Assembly: GCA_030411725.1 (NCBI GenBank)
Contig: MU839834.1
Coordinates: forward strand, 1 to 64,000
DNA: 64,000 bases
Direction of reading: 5' to 3'
DNA from: Echria macrotheca
Lineage: Eukaryota; Ascomycota; Sordariomycetes; Sordariales; Schizotheciaceae
Under the pieces are notes generated by a model, which saw only the letters and a program-made list of their open reading frames with translations, was not told where the DNA came from and did not search any database. Of the stretch, positions 21,665-32,165 are shown in pieces (the stretch's first letter is position 1; each line of letters starts with the position of its first letter). A program made the translations under genes and the position numbers.

Positions 21665-23931
21665 GATGTGTGTCAGAAAGGATGATGGCTGGCTGGCTCC
21701 CCCATATGTTACCTAGGTATTCATGTTTTTTTGGGACACACGTTTCAACAACGTTCTCTCAATCAACAGATGGGATGGGGTCAACATGGAATAGTTATTC
21801 CTTAGATTTTCGAGATTTGAATGTTTAGCATTAGATAGCGCACGAAATGAATGACTGGGCATTGAAATCAGCTGAAGCTACCTAATTCTTTTTTGATCCA
21901 AAATTGGCTGTGTGTTTTGGTGGTTGATGTTGGATGGGGTATGTTAGGCCAGGCAGGAGCACCAAGACAAAATGGAAGGCACGCATGGACCGAGGGCCCT
22001 GCATTTAGCCAGGCCTTAGGGCCCATCCTCTCTTCTACAAAAGAAGCATCCTTACCTGCACTTCTTCAGGTATATGGTGGTTTTTCCGCGATTTTTTGGT
22101 TGTCATGAGGGAGGGAGGATAGCTAGCTAGTGTACACTATGGTGATGCCTGCACGGAACGACATGTCGTCGAGACCGAAATGCCCGGTACGGAAATGCCG
22201 GCACGTGGTGACGATGGGTAGGTACCGACCGTAACCCAATGCGGGAGTTGCCGCAGCGATCCGATCCCGCATCTCCGAAACCCCCATCTAGTTAGCTGCA
22301 TATAATCTAACCATTTTTGGCATAGCTATAGGCCAGACTGCCAGAGAGACCTGGAAGAAATCACAGTTTGCAATCCAATCCACATCGTAACCTACAATAC
22401 ATTGAACATCATCAACCCTTTATTAAACTACCTTAATGCAAGTGTTTCCGACAATGTATGTACCCCCGGGCGGGCAGATGTATTGTATCCAGGCTTGATG
22501 AACTTTGCTGCATAACTCAACTGCTGGAAAGGGTGGGTCTGAGGAGGAGCCGCCGCTGCAGGCGTTTTCACCTTACAGCTGGTCTAGACTATTAACCACC
22601 TGTCCGACATGTTCAGCTGGCAACTAGCCTCACTAGCTGAGATCGAGCTGAGACGCTTTACCATAAATGTTCGGCCGATACCCGATACTGCATTGACGCA
22701 TCTAGATCTAGATGCTTGATCAGATCCACATCTGTCGGGTCGGGATTCTCGATTCTCGCAAGCACAGCACCTCCCCACGCCACAGCGTCTACTCACTGCG
22801 GGCGATTGGTGCCAGGTGGAGCAGCAAATGTCAATGTCAAGCGATCACTTGCATGGCCGACAGACACATGGAGACTTCTTTCAGCAAGACAGACAGACAG
22901 ACAGACTAGTGTACGTACTAACTATTCTTCTCTCACAACGGCGGTGTGTGCACTGCACTCAGCCGCCAGCCACAGAGCGGGACCCAAAAGACCACACAGT
23001 CTCTTCTTCAGTGCTTGCTTCTCGTAACTAGAACGAACATACCTAGCGCGCGCGCGAGAAAACGTTTTAGGTCTTCTACAAGGACAACACGGATGCGGTG
23101 GAAGAAATTATTCCCGTAGGTAAGTAACCAGGTCCTGTCCTTTGCAATAGACAGCCCCATCCCCCGTCACAGCGCGTGTTTCTTCCTTTTTGATAGAGGC
23201 AAGATGACTGGCTCTTTGCAAAGTCTTCTCCGATAAGTAAAACACACCCGGTGAACAAGTCCTTCTTCCACGGTGGTGGAACTTGCTCGTGCAGGCTCTC
23301 TGAGACTACTCTAGTTTGACGATGCAGATATCCTATCCCATTCTCGACCACGTCTGCATATGTCGGATTCGGGAATGAGTAGAGTTATGTAGTTAGGTGG
23401 AGTCCATAACCAATAATGATCAGTCGTCGGTGACCGTGACCATCGCACTTGTTGGCTGATGAACGAGACTTTTCTCATGCAGATGCAGGAATGCAAACGT
23501 ACCTTACTTAGCCTGGCGTGCCTGGGCCTAGATGCCACGCACGATGGCCACATGCAGCCAAGAGGTGTGCTGCATAGATCCCACCCACCAAGGAAGCCTA
23601 GACTTCGTTCTAGATTCCCCCCCCTCCAAACCGAATCTGGGGTTTCTGTCGGCCCAACCAATCCCGTCGAACCTGCGGAAGTCGGGATACCGCCATGCAT
23701 TCGCAAGGAATAAGGAAGCAGGCAGGAGCTAGAGCAGCGACGTGTCTAGACAGATCTCAGCCAGCCTCCTTCCCGGACACAAATGCCCCGTTGAGATAGC
23801 CATACCTTTTCTAGCGTATGGTCCACACATCCGAACAAGCATATCTGCTATACATGACTCAATAACTACTTGACTAGACCAGATAGAAAACGAGTGACTA
23901 AAAGGCGAGGATAGAGAGCTAAACGAGCCAC
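21665..23931. other. 2.3-kb intergenic region of the block
   Basis: No gene is supported; open frames here lack coding character. Contents: a sequence at 21972-22073 partly repeated at 26483-26535; a GGCTGGCTGG variant at 21687; paired ATGCCCGGTAC/ATGCCGGCAC words at about 22180-22205; a short (CAGA)n run at about 22890; and an inverted copy of GGCTGGCTGAGAT at 23754-23766. Confidence 0.5.
23754..23766 (-). promoter_or_regulatory. GGCTGGCTGAGAT motif copy
   Basis: The reverse complement ATCTCAGCCAGCC matches the motif at 20581 and 29789 over 13 bases. It lies 166 bp past the stop codon of the subtilase gene. Confidence 0.4.
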
Positions 23932-26340
23932 TCAATATACCAACCAGGCAACAGCATACGGCACCGTCGGACCAGGAACCTGTCCCGTATTGTTCTTAAA
24001 GTACTCAACGTCAATGGTGTAGTGTCCCGGCTCGGCGTCGGTGCAGAAGATCTGCTGCACATTATTGATCGTGTCGACGTTCCCCGCTCGCTGTACCGGA
24101 TCTGCTGCATCATCCTGGCTCACCCACCCCTTCTTGTTGCCGAAGCGGACTCTCCCCGTGTCCTTCTCCGTCAAGGTGAAGTAGAACAGCGCCTGCAGGG
24201 CCTTGTTGCCCTCGTCGGCGTAGCAGAGGGTGACCTTGACGCTTTTGTTGGGGGAGCTGTCGTCGACGAGACAGCCTGGAGTCGGCTCTGGCTTGGGCAC
24301 AGTCAGCGCGAAGCTTGCCTTGTTGGTGTTATTCCCCAACATGAGCGTGCCCCGGCCGTAACCGCCAATGGTGCCATTGCGACTCCCGCCATTGGGAAGC
24401 GGCAGGTGAGATAGAGATCCCAAGACGTTCACGCGGCCGAAACCCCAGCGCTGCGTCGTTCCCTTCGCAAACTGCTGCGGCTCGAAGCCGTTCTGGTCCT
24501 TGGGTTCGACGATGCTAGTAGCGCCGTTGATGAGGAGCGCCTTGAGCAGCGTGCCCGAGGTGGAGGTATAGGAAGAAGGATTCGCCAGCCGCAGAGCTTG
24601 GCTGATGACGGCGGCACACCCCGCTGCCAAGGGAGTGGCCATGCTCGTGCCGCTCTTGAAGCAGTAGCTCTTGTCGAGAGGCGTTGGGAGTGGCGATGCC
24701 GGTGGTGATGGTGGCTTCGGCGGATCGGCGTCCCGCGAGAGCGCCGAGAGGATGCCGACGCCTGGTGCCACGACGTCGGGCTTCTGCCGACCTTCTTGCG
24801 TCCCCGCGCAGCTATTGGGAGCCACGACGCGTGGGTTTCCGGGGAGGGCTCTCGGCTGAGGAGGATCTCTGGCGTAGTTGGACGTGACGTCGGCAAAGTC
24901 CTGCGTCCACTGAGACGTCGACGAGTTGCACGAGCCGACAGTCAGCACGTTCTTCCCCGCGGCGTACCATCCGCAGATGCCGGGGTAAGGATGCTGTACG
25001 TCGCCGTCGTTGCCGGCCGAGCGACACATGAGCGTGTCCTCGTCGCGGAGCACCGTGTCCATGACCTCCGCGTTACGGCAATAGCCGGGCTTGGGCAAAT
25101 TCTTGTCGTTCCAGTCGTTGTTCCAAGACTGGCTGAAGATGGGAGGGGGTGATCCGGGATGTACGGCCTTGATCGTCTTGCGATAAATGTCGACCATGGG
25201 ACCAGGATAGAATGGTTTGTTCCTCGGATCCGTATCGAGAGGATTCGTATTGTGAATCTTCAACTGGGTGAAGATGAGGCGAGCACCTGGTGCCGAGCCC
25301 TTGATATATCCGGCGTTGTTGGCGCCTGAGATCGATGGCGTCTGTGAAGAGCCCACGGCGCTTCCGCAGACGTGAGTGCCGTGGCCCTTGACATCGATGA
25401 AGCAGCTCGGAGAGACGTTGGTGGGGGTTGCGTCGTGCGATGCGTCCATGCAGTAGAAGGAATAGGCGTTGGCGTTGGCGTTGCGGATCGAAAAGGCAGG
25501 ATGAATGCCTGAAAAGTCGGCCATGTCGGCAATCGTGCTCCCGCGGTCGAACCCAGTGTCTCCGATACAGATGGTCTCACCGCTGCCATCGTACGGCCGG
25601 CACGGATCACCGGGCTGTGAAGCTGCGTCGGGATAGATCTGGTAGCCGCCATCCATGAGAATTGGGCCAGAGACGCCGAGAACATCTGTAGCGAAGAAGT
25701 TGTCTTCGACATATGTTGGCTTCTGTTGGATGACGTAGATCTCGGGCGCCTCAGCAATCTCGCTGATCCTGTCCGCTCTAGCGGTGGCAACGGCCATCGA
25801 GGTGAATGTCTGAATCGAGTCTGTTTCGAGGTACCCGGAGGAACCAAGGCGATCCAAGACATTCTGCATGGCCGACTCCGATGTTCCCTTGTGGAAGTGT
25901 ATCTCGATTGGCACCGTGGCGGCGGCGGTGGCTGTCGTAGCTGCGTCATGGCTATCTCCAGATGGTGCCAACAAGTTGCTGACGCTTGAGCGAAGGTTGG
26001 CCTGAACCTTGACCGAGGCAGGATAGACATCCACGTAACGGACGCCTCGGATCTTTTGCAAGCTGGCTACGTCGGCTGTCGCTCTGTGCTTGTAGAGAAA
26101 CACGCCGTCACTGATGAAGCTGAGGACGGTTGCGCCCGTGGCCTGGATCGCCTTGTGTGTCTCTGGAGACGTGTCTGACAGCGTGATGAGGAGGTGTTGC
26201 GGCGCTGGTGCTTCTGCCCCAGAAGAAGAGGAAGAAGCTCGAGCAGCTGCGTTTGCCTGACGATCAAGCGTATCGCCCCGCAACGTGAGGGTGTTGCCAT
26301 GGATCTCGACGGTGGTCTCTGATGGCTGCTGCGACGACAT
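23932..26340 (-). CDS. Intracellular-type subtilisin-family (S8) protease, 802 aa
   Basis: An intronless frame of 802 residues with the complete subtilase catalytic set: Asp261 (IGDTGFD), His320 (GHGTHVCG), oxyanion Asn444 (SAGNDG) and Ser566 (SGTSMATP). Two stretches before the catalytic domain (about 48-112 and 143-207) both look like I9-type propeptide/inhibitor folds; the second ends VIQQKPTYVEDN. After the catalytic domain, residues ~620-802 form a strand-rich domain that may be a P-domain-like jelly roll. The N-terminus (MSSQQPSETTVEIHG) is hydrophilic, so there is no secretion signal, unlike most fungal subtilases. Absence of introns over 2.4 kb and the prokaryote-like architecture are odd next to its intron-bearing neighbours. 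In fungi, non-secreted S8 proteases are known in allorecognition, for example HET-Q2, which activates a gasdermin. A similar activator role here is inference. Confidence 0.88.
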   Translation of the reverse strand: MSSQQPSETTVEIHGNTLTLRGDTLDRQANAAARASSSSSGAEAPAPQHLLITLSDTSPETHKAIQATGATVLSFISDGVFLYKHRATADVASLQKIRGVRYVDVYPASVKVQANLRSSVSNLLAPSGDSHDAATTATAAATVPIEIHFHKGTSESAMQNVLDRLGSSGYLETDSIQTFTSMAVATARADRISEIAEAPEIYVIQQKPTYVEDNFFATDVLGVSGPILMDGGYQIYPDAASQPGDPCRPYDGSGETICIGDTGFDRGSTIADMADFSGIHPAFSIRNANANAYSFYCMDASHDATPTNVSPSCFIDVKGHGTHVCGSAVGSSQTPSISGANNAGYIKGSAPGARLIFTQLKIHNTNPLDTDPRNKPFYPGPMVDIYRKTIKAVHPGSPPPIFSQSWNNDWNDKNLPKPGYCRNAEVMDTVLRDEDTLMCRSAGNDGDVQHPYPGICGWYAAGKNVLTVGSCNSSTSQWTQDFADVTSNYARDPPQPRALPGNPRVVAPNSCAGTQEGRQKPDVVAPGVGILSALSRDADPPKPPSPPASPLPTPLDKSYCFKSGTSMATPLAAGCAAVISQALRLANPSSYTSTSGTLLKALLINGATSIVEPKDQNGFEPQQFAKGTTQRWGFGRVNVLGSLSHLPLPNGGSRNGTIGGYGRGTLMLGNNTNKASFALTVPKPEPTPGCLVDDSSPNKSVKVTLCYADEGNKALQALFYFTLTEKDTGRVRFGNKKGWVSQDDAADPVQRAGNVDTINNVQQIFCTDAEPGHYTIDVEYFKNNTGQVPGPTVPYAVAWLVY

Positions 26341-26855
26341 TTTGTTGATATGTGTTGCGGCAAATTGACCTTGTTCAAAAGGTATTTCACCGTGATGACC
26401 TGAGGGGCAGGGCTACGTCGGATCTCAAGTAGTGAAGCTAATGGCAAGTGTCATCTCTTGGGCTAGGAAAGAGCACCCCCAGCAAGATGGAAGGCACGCA
26501 CGCACCACAGCATCTTTATTACCTGCACTTCTTCACACCCGTTTGAGAGCTTGTGGCCGACCTTTCTCGAACGAGGAGGTAGCGTGTGCTAGTGGCTGGC
26601 TGAAGGGTCACATTCGGCTCGGCCCTCGTTGACAATCTTTGCATACGCCAGGGTGCATATATCATTTTGAGGGTCTCTGGTGATATGGCCGCAGGACAGC
26701 TCCGTGGGCGCTTGTGGCAGCCTAGCTAGCTCGCTCGGTTACAGGTGAAGCTGGAGCAGGTACATTGAATAGTAGAGAATAGTTTGAGACATATGCATAA
26801 GAATGCATAAGACTGAAGCGCGAACGACGCACACAACCATTTTGATACGGCCAGA
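26341..26855. other. Intergenic region upstream of subtilase
   Basis: This region contains the subtilase promoter and the 3' region of the 800-aa gene. It includes the partial repeat 26483-26535 (shared with ~21972-22073) and the motif TGGCTGGCTGA at 26593-26603. No gene is supported. Confidence 0.5.
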
Positions 26856-29538
26856 TCACTTCTGCAGCTTGACCGTGACAATCCTGGTAACCGGGTGGAA
26901 CGTATCATAGTGTGCCCCCGTCACGGCAAGATCGACATCCAACGCACCGCTTGCTGGGCACTGCAGCGGTAGGAAGCTGAGAGTCCGCGTCGAAGTGCCA
27001 GCCACGGTATCAGCAACTTGAGGCCCCGCAGACGTAAAGATGATGGGTTGCCCGACCTCTTTCTGGCCAGAATACACATTAACCCCGAGCTCTTCGGCGA
27101 GCAGGTCGACGTTGCTGAGCGTCATGGCAAACGGCTTGTCGACAAACACCTTGGTCATATTCTGCAAGAGAGGTGGTGCGGGACTCGTGATGTCAAAGGC
27201 GGCCTTTCGAGCCTGACAACGTGGGACCGTATTGGCGACGAAGTCCTTGTCGAGGATGCTTGCCAGATTCAGTAGGGCTTTCGCCGCGCTGGTGTAGCTA
27301 GCCAAGTCGAGAATGGTGATGTCCGTGAGGAGATTGTTGCGCACAAACAAGAGGCTCTGCGTGGTGCGAACCATGTAGTGGCCGTAGGTAGTGTCGGCGG
27401 CATTGCTTTGGATTATCTTGCTGATATCGCATTCGAAGCCGCCGAGCGCGGTGACCAGACCATCGAGTGCGTCGGAAAACTTTTCAAATGTTGATATCTG
27501 TGATGATACATGAGCTATCGTGTGCCAATTCATGTTCAAATAGGAGCCCTTACCTTGACTCTCGCCTTGACATCTTTCAGCTCCTGCAGTTTCCCCGTCG
27601 CATCGAGCAGACAGATGTAACTGGCAACGGACACGCCGCGCCCTACCACGAGACGGAAGTAATCCGTCTTGCCGTTGTAGTGGTCGGGTTGAGGTACATT
27701 TGAACCAGGGACTACGACCTTGGGCTTCAGCAGCGCATAGATGCGATGAGGCCGTAGAGACCCGGCATTGACGAGGTCGAGTCTCTTGGCCGTGCTCGCG
27801 CTATTCTTCGCATCGGGGAGCCGCAAAGCAATAGCGGCGCGCAGGGACGGGGGCATCGGAAGCATCGAAGGCTTGCCGCTCGTAGCGCTGTACAGCCATG
27901 GCCAAGGCTCGTTGACACCTCGGAGGTTGTAGAGTCCAGCCCTGCGACCCAAGTTGTCGCCTGCCTTGGTTGCATCGCTCACCTGAGGGACCGTAGTGGA
28001 GTCGACTAAGGTAAGGTAAGCAATATGAGCCAGCTACCTCTAGCGGAAAATCCCAAAGGAGAAGATTTGTCCAAGGTACACTTACAGAACTGAGTTGTGC
28101 GTCCGTTCAGACCCTCGTCCTTAAAGTGTCGGATGAGGAAATCGCTTCGGGTCTCATCACCCAAGTCTGGACGCGGCCGCTGGTCATTCGGGCCCTTGAC
28201 GTTGAAAGCGATCTGCACGACAAATGTCGTCGTTGGATTCATCTGGATTTCCAACCAAGCTGTCGCGGCCAATGCTCCATCTTCAGGTTTTTTTGACACT
28301 GCTGAGCGAGCAAGTCCTGTTAGCCTCCTAATAGTAATGCTAGAGAAGATGTTCTGGCATGGGACTGACCTAAATTGCCTTTGAAGAAGGGTGTCGAGAC
28401 ACCCTGTGCGGCGGCATCGTTCTGCCAACCCAGCGGCACCATCTGGAACACCTTTGGGTCCGCGATCTCTCCGCACGGCGTCAGACCAATCCAGGTCACT
28501 TTTGGTCTAGGTGTGTCTGAAGCATTGATAGCGGGGAGCAAAATCCAGAATGCAGCCTCGACAAGGCTCGTGGTGTCAAAAGAGTTCAGCCCAAGACTGA
28601 CTTTGGGATATGGCGGAATCAACAGAACCTTGTCGTAGAAGGAGGTCATGTCAAAACTGCCACCGAGTATGCCCACACCATATCCGGATCTGCCCTCGAG
28701 CGCATCGTACGCCTCTCCTAGCGAGGAGACCTTGCGGCAGATGTATTTCGCCCACCAGGAAACTTTGTTGGCCTGTATGTCCGCTGCTGAACCCTGGAGC
28801 TCACTGGGACCTGGCACGAAGAGGCGGAGTAGGTGGACTGGCCACTTGCCCTGGAAGTTTGGGAGGGTGGACTCGGCAGAGCGGGCCTCTGTCGGTCCCC
28901 CTGGAGCAATTGCGCCGAGTTGGTACATCTCCAAGCGAGTCTTTGTCGGGACGACAAGCTGCAGAGCTGCGCAGATCCGAGAAAATGGTCAGCAAGTAAG
29001 CCAGTGCAAGAACAGACAAGAGCTCTCGACTCAATTACATACATAGCTCAGATTCTGGTTGAATTCGCCATTCAACGTCTCCAGCAAAGCCCCATGGAAT
29101 ATCTGTGATCTTCTTATCCGCAGGAAGCGGGTCGATCATCTCAAGACTGACAGTGAAAGGGACACTGAGGATCGGCTCCGGACGCGGAGCTGGGTCAGTG
29201 ACCTTGGACTCGGGCCATTTGCCCCGCAGGACGTCAATCTTTGGCCCATTGCCGTACTGGATGCTGCCGATGATGAGATAGTTGCCCTTGGCCATCTCGG
29301 GCCAGTCGATCGGGTAGTTTGCAGTCCCGTTTATGCTCATGGCTATAGGTTTCCCCAGCTGGAAGCCCACCGGCTTCAGGCTACCAGTGGGACCATCATC
29401 TGCGCCGTTTGGGGAGTTGCTGTTCCATAAGTCGGAGGGAACGTTCCTCTGTAGTGATACGCTCTCGTCTCGGTTTCCTATCGGAAGAATGGACGTTGCC
29501 GTGATCTGAGTCACTGAGGGCGGTGCCAGTGCTGCCAT
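26856..29538 (-). CDS. Orphan protein, 800 aa, five exons
   Basis: Five exons (29043-29538, 28370-28966, 28086-28301, 27554-28005, 26856-27497) join in phase to 800 residues; donors are GTATGT, GTCAGT, GTAAGT and GTAAGG. Intron 2 ends in a CAGCAG tandem acceptor, so a one-residue variant is possible. The start is the first ATG in frame. There is no signal peptide or clear membrane span. Notable segments are GNYLIIGSIQYGNGP in the first exon, SFDMTSFYDKVLLIPPYP and VTWIGLTPCGEIADPKVF in the second, and an Ala/Leu-rich helical stretch (LDLASYTSAAKALLNLASIL) in the last. I recognise no domain. Transcription is co-directional with the subtilase (515 bp apart), and a TATTTAAG-like element lies about 100 bp upstream. 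It is the rightmost gene of the block. Confidence 0.72.
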
Positions 29539-29787
29539 TTCGGCGGGTTGCGGTGAACCACGAGAGGGAAATCGACGTGATAACCAGCTGTTTGGTTGCT
29601 CAGGGACACGAGCTGAGAGGAAATGGCATAAATGCCTGACTTAAATAGATGTGACAGTCCGCTAGGGGACCCTATAGCCTCCTAGACTAGCCCTACTTCT
29701 AGACTCACCGCGAGAAAGGTCATTGCTTCCAAGATTAATTCCTGCTCTCCCCATGCAGCCTCCTAACTCCTTTCATCGCACGACGTG

Positions 29788-29801
29788 TGGCTGGCTGAGA
29801 T
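29788..29801 (+). promoter_or_regulatory. GGCTGGCTGAGAT motif copy
   Basis: The same 13-base core occurs at 20581 (plus strand) and 23754 (minus strand). This copy lies 250 bp upstream of the ATG of the 800-aa gene. Confidence 0.4.
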
Positions 29802-29978
29802 CAAAAAGTGGCACCTCTGTATGTGCAGCTGGATAAGTAGGCCCAAGGGGTGCGATTAAGACACAAGACCGAAGCCACGTACTTACAGCGCTTACTAGCC
29901 TGAACAAGGTTGATCTCTGTACTGTCTTGTATTGTTGTTCCGTCCAAGATAGGCTTGGCAGAGTGCTCTAACAATTTC

Positions 29979-30058
29979 TTCATGAACCAAGTGGGACAAC
30001 TTTTTTTTCTGCCAGCCTTACAGCTCTGGCGGGGCCTTTAGCACCCTTCACCGCCTGG
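29979..30058. repeat. 80-bp direct repeat, right copy
   Basis: Matches 13595-13673 in the same orientation, including an uninterrupted T8 tract, with one substitution and one extra C near the right end. Here it is not next to an ERB1 coding sequence; it lies 440 bp upstream of the start codon of the 800-aa gene. Confidence 0.95.
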
Positions 30059-30644
30059 GCAACAACAGACGTGACCCACCGGGCCGAGTCGGCCGAACGC
30101 CGGAGCTGCAGTGGAATTACCCAATCGGGCTAGACACATGGCACTTGTTGATTCTTGAAGTTGAGGTTCCAATCAATCCAACGTTCACCTCAACAGCCAT
30201 CTGAAGATCGAGCAGAGACTTATTGAAACACTAGATATGAGTTTCGGAAACAAATTTCGATACTGGTTGTCATCCTAGTGTCAGATCTCACTCTCTGAAA
30301 TGTCTGGCTTCCCTGATTCTGCACCCTGCTGGCAATGGAACAGCCACGCGACGCCTTTGGCGATGGACACGGCCCGATTTGCTGTCCGATTCCATGCTCT
30401 GTCAGCAACTTAAAAGGCGGTTTTGTCCAGCAAGGTGCGCAGGATTCGATGGCGATTAGGCAGAACCCCTCATCACCCATTCACCATTCACCGTCCGTCT
30501 CCTCTAGCACTTCCTCTGTACGAACCAACAAAACGCACATGTGTCGTGCTGTCGCCCCAACCGCATGCTACCAACAGCTCATCGACGACACCCAATTATT
30601 GACCCGATAATTATTATCTCGACCGGCCGCCGGCAGTACCAGGG

Positions 30645-32165
30645 ATGGGAGCGATGGGCGCGATGGAGAATGCCACCAACAAAGCAGAGCCGCCCAAGCG
30701 GCGGGCTTGCGACGAGTGCCGTACGCCGCCAAGAAGATGACTGCATCTCCATTTCTAGCTCAATTGTTCTGACTCGAGTGACAAAACAGGCGCGAAGAAG
30801 CTCGCGTGCTCCAAAGAGGTCGACGGCTGCGCCCGCTGCAAGAGAGAAGGCATAAAATGCGTCTATTCGGTCCAGAAGCAAATGGGCCGGCCCCGGAAGC
30901 GGGCCCACGACGAGGTCGAACCGGCCGCGCACCCTCCTCCAGCTCCGGAGGCGCATCATACTCCCCAGCACGGCTCCGGCGACGGCGCCGGCAAGGAGCA
31001 GCACACGCACATCCTCTCACCGTTCGATCCGGCCATGACGATGGAGCTGGACATGTCATTCCTCGACTTCGACAACCAGGACATGACCTTCTTTGACTAT
31101 CTCGACAGCGTCCCGCTGCCGGCCGACCCCGACTTCATGCAGCAACCAGCAGCCAAGAAACCAAACACCACAGCGCTCGAGCCGGCGGTCAACCACGTCT
31201 GGTTGGGAGGCAGCTTCCTGGGCCCGATCGACTTTGACGACCTGAATCGCCCGCCGCCGGCGCCCCAGATGGCCCAGGAGGTCAGCCGCGAGGACATCGA
31301 GCGGATCATGACGGCCGAGATGCCGCCGGAGAAGCTGCCCAGCCTCTCGCCGCCGGCCTCGCACGACACCAGCAGCTCCTCCGGGATGGCGACGACACCG
31401 TCCTCCGATGGTGCCGAGACCGAAGCGTCCCCGCAGCCCCCGGCGATGCCGCGCTGCGCCTGTCTGTCGTCGCTATACCTGGCGCTCGACTCGCTCCAGC
31501 ACCTGCCCAACGACGTGACGGCGGCCATGAAGATTGCGCGGACGGCCGCGCGCTCGGCACACGACGCGGTGATGTGCGACGCGTGCGGCAACCCGCCGCT
31601 GGACTACGCGCGCGCGCCCAACATCCAGTCCTTCCAGAACCTCATGATGCTCGGTGCGCTGCTTCCCTCGCTGGCCAACGCGTACACGCGCATTCTGGGC
31701 ATGATCGACGCCGAAGCCACCAAGGCCGACCAGGAGCGTCGCCAGCTGCTCCTGAAGCTCGACGACTACGGCGGGCTCTGGGGCAGCCTGGCCATCGGCT
31801 TCAACGCCATGCCCGAGCGCGACAAGTTCTGGGGCAAGCCGCTCGAGCCGGCGCTGTGGCGGCTCACCATCAGATCGCTGCTCAAGCTCGACGTGTACGG
31901 GCTGCACCCGGCCGCGGGGGGCGCGGACGACCTCGCCAATCTGGACTGCTGCATGCAGCAGGAGTACCTCGGTCTGAAGGACATCATCGCCATGGTCGAG
32001 GAGCGCTCGCGCAAGCGGCACCAGCAGCTCGACATGGCGCTGGCGTCGGGGCTGATTGAGAAGCCGACGACCGACTGCGCGTACGAGATCGGGCAGGAGG
32101 ATCCGCCGTGCATGCGGATTATCGATATCGCAAAGCGGTCGATGAATGATCTTGTGATTCCGTAG
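30645..32165 (+). CDS. Zn(II)2Cys6 transcription factor, 483 aa
   Basis: Two exons (30645-30720, 30790-32165) join within the zinc cluster, restoring CDECRAKKLACS. The six cysteines (22, 25, 32, 39, 42, 49) fit the C-x2-C-x6-C-x6-C-x2-C-x6-C spacing of the fungal binuclear cluster. A basic MGRPRKR segment follows directly and may add minor-groove contact. The rest resembles AflR-type regulators: a Pro/Ser/Thr-rich middle and a C-terminal helical region starting CACLSSLYLALDSLQ. The target genes are unknown. It lies 590 bp to the right of the accessory block's right repeat and could regulate it, but nothing in the sequence shows this. The intron donor GTACGC is weak but is forced by the conserved cysteine spacing. 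The start at 30645 has two further in-frame ATGs close behind (30654, 30663). Confidence 0.87.

Larger units (their letters stand above)
29539..30644. other. Intergenic region, right end of block
   Basis: No gene is supported. It holds the promoter of the 800-aa gene (TATTTAA-like at about 29641), the motif TGGCTGGCTGAGAT at 29788-29801, the right copy of the 80-bp repeat, and then the promoter of the Zn2Cys6 gene. Confidence 0.55.

Noticed and set aside
13674..29978. Starship-type giant transposon
   Set aside because: No DUF3435 tyrosine recombinase (captain) gene or terminal inverted repeat is visible in the block, and the flanking repeats are far longer than the short target-site duplications known for Starships.
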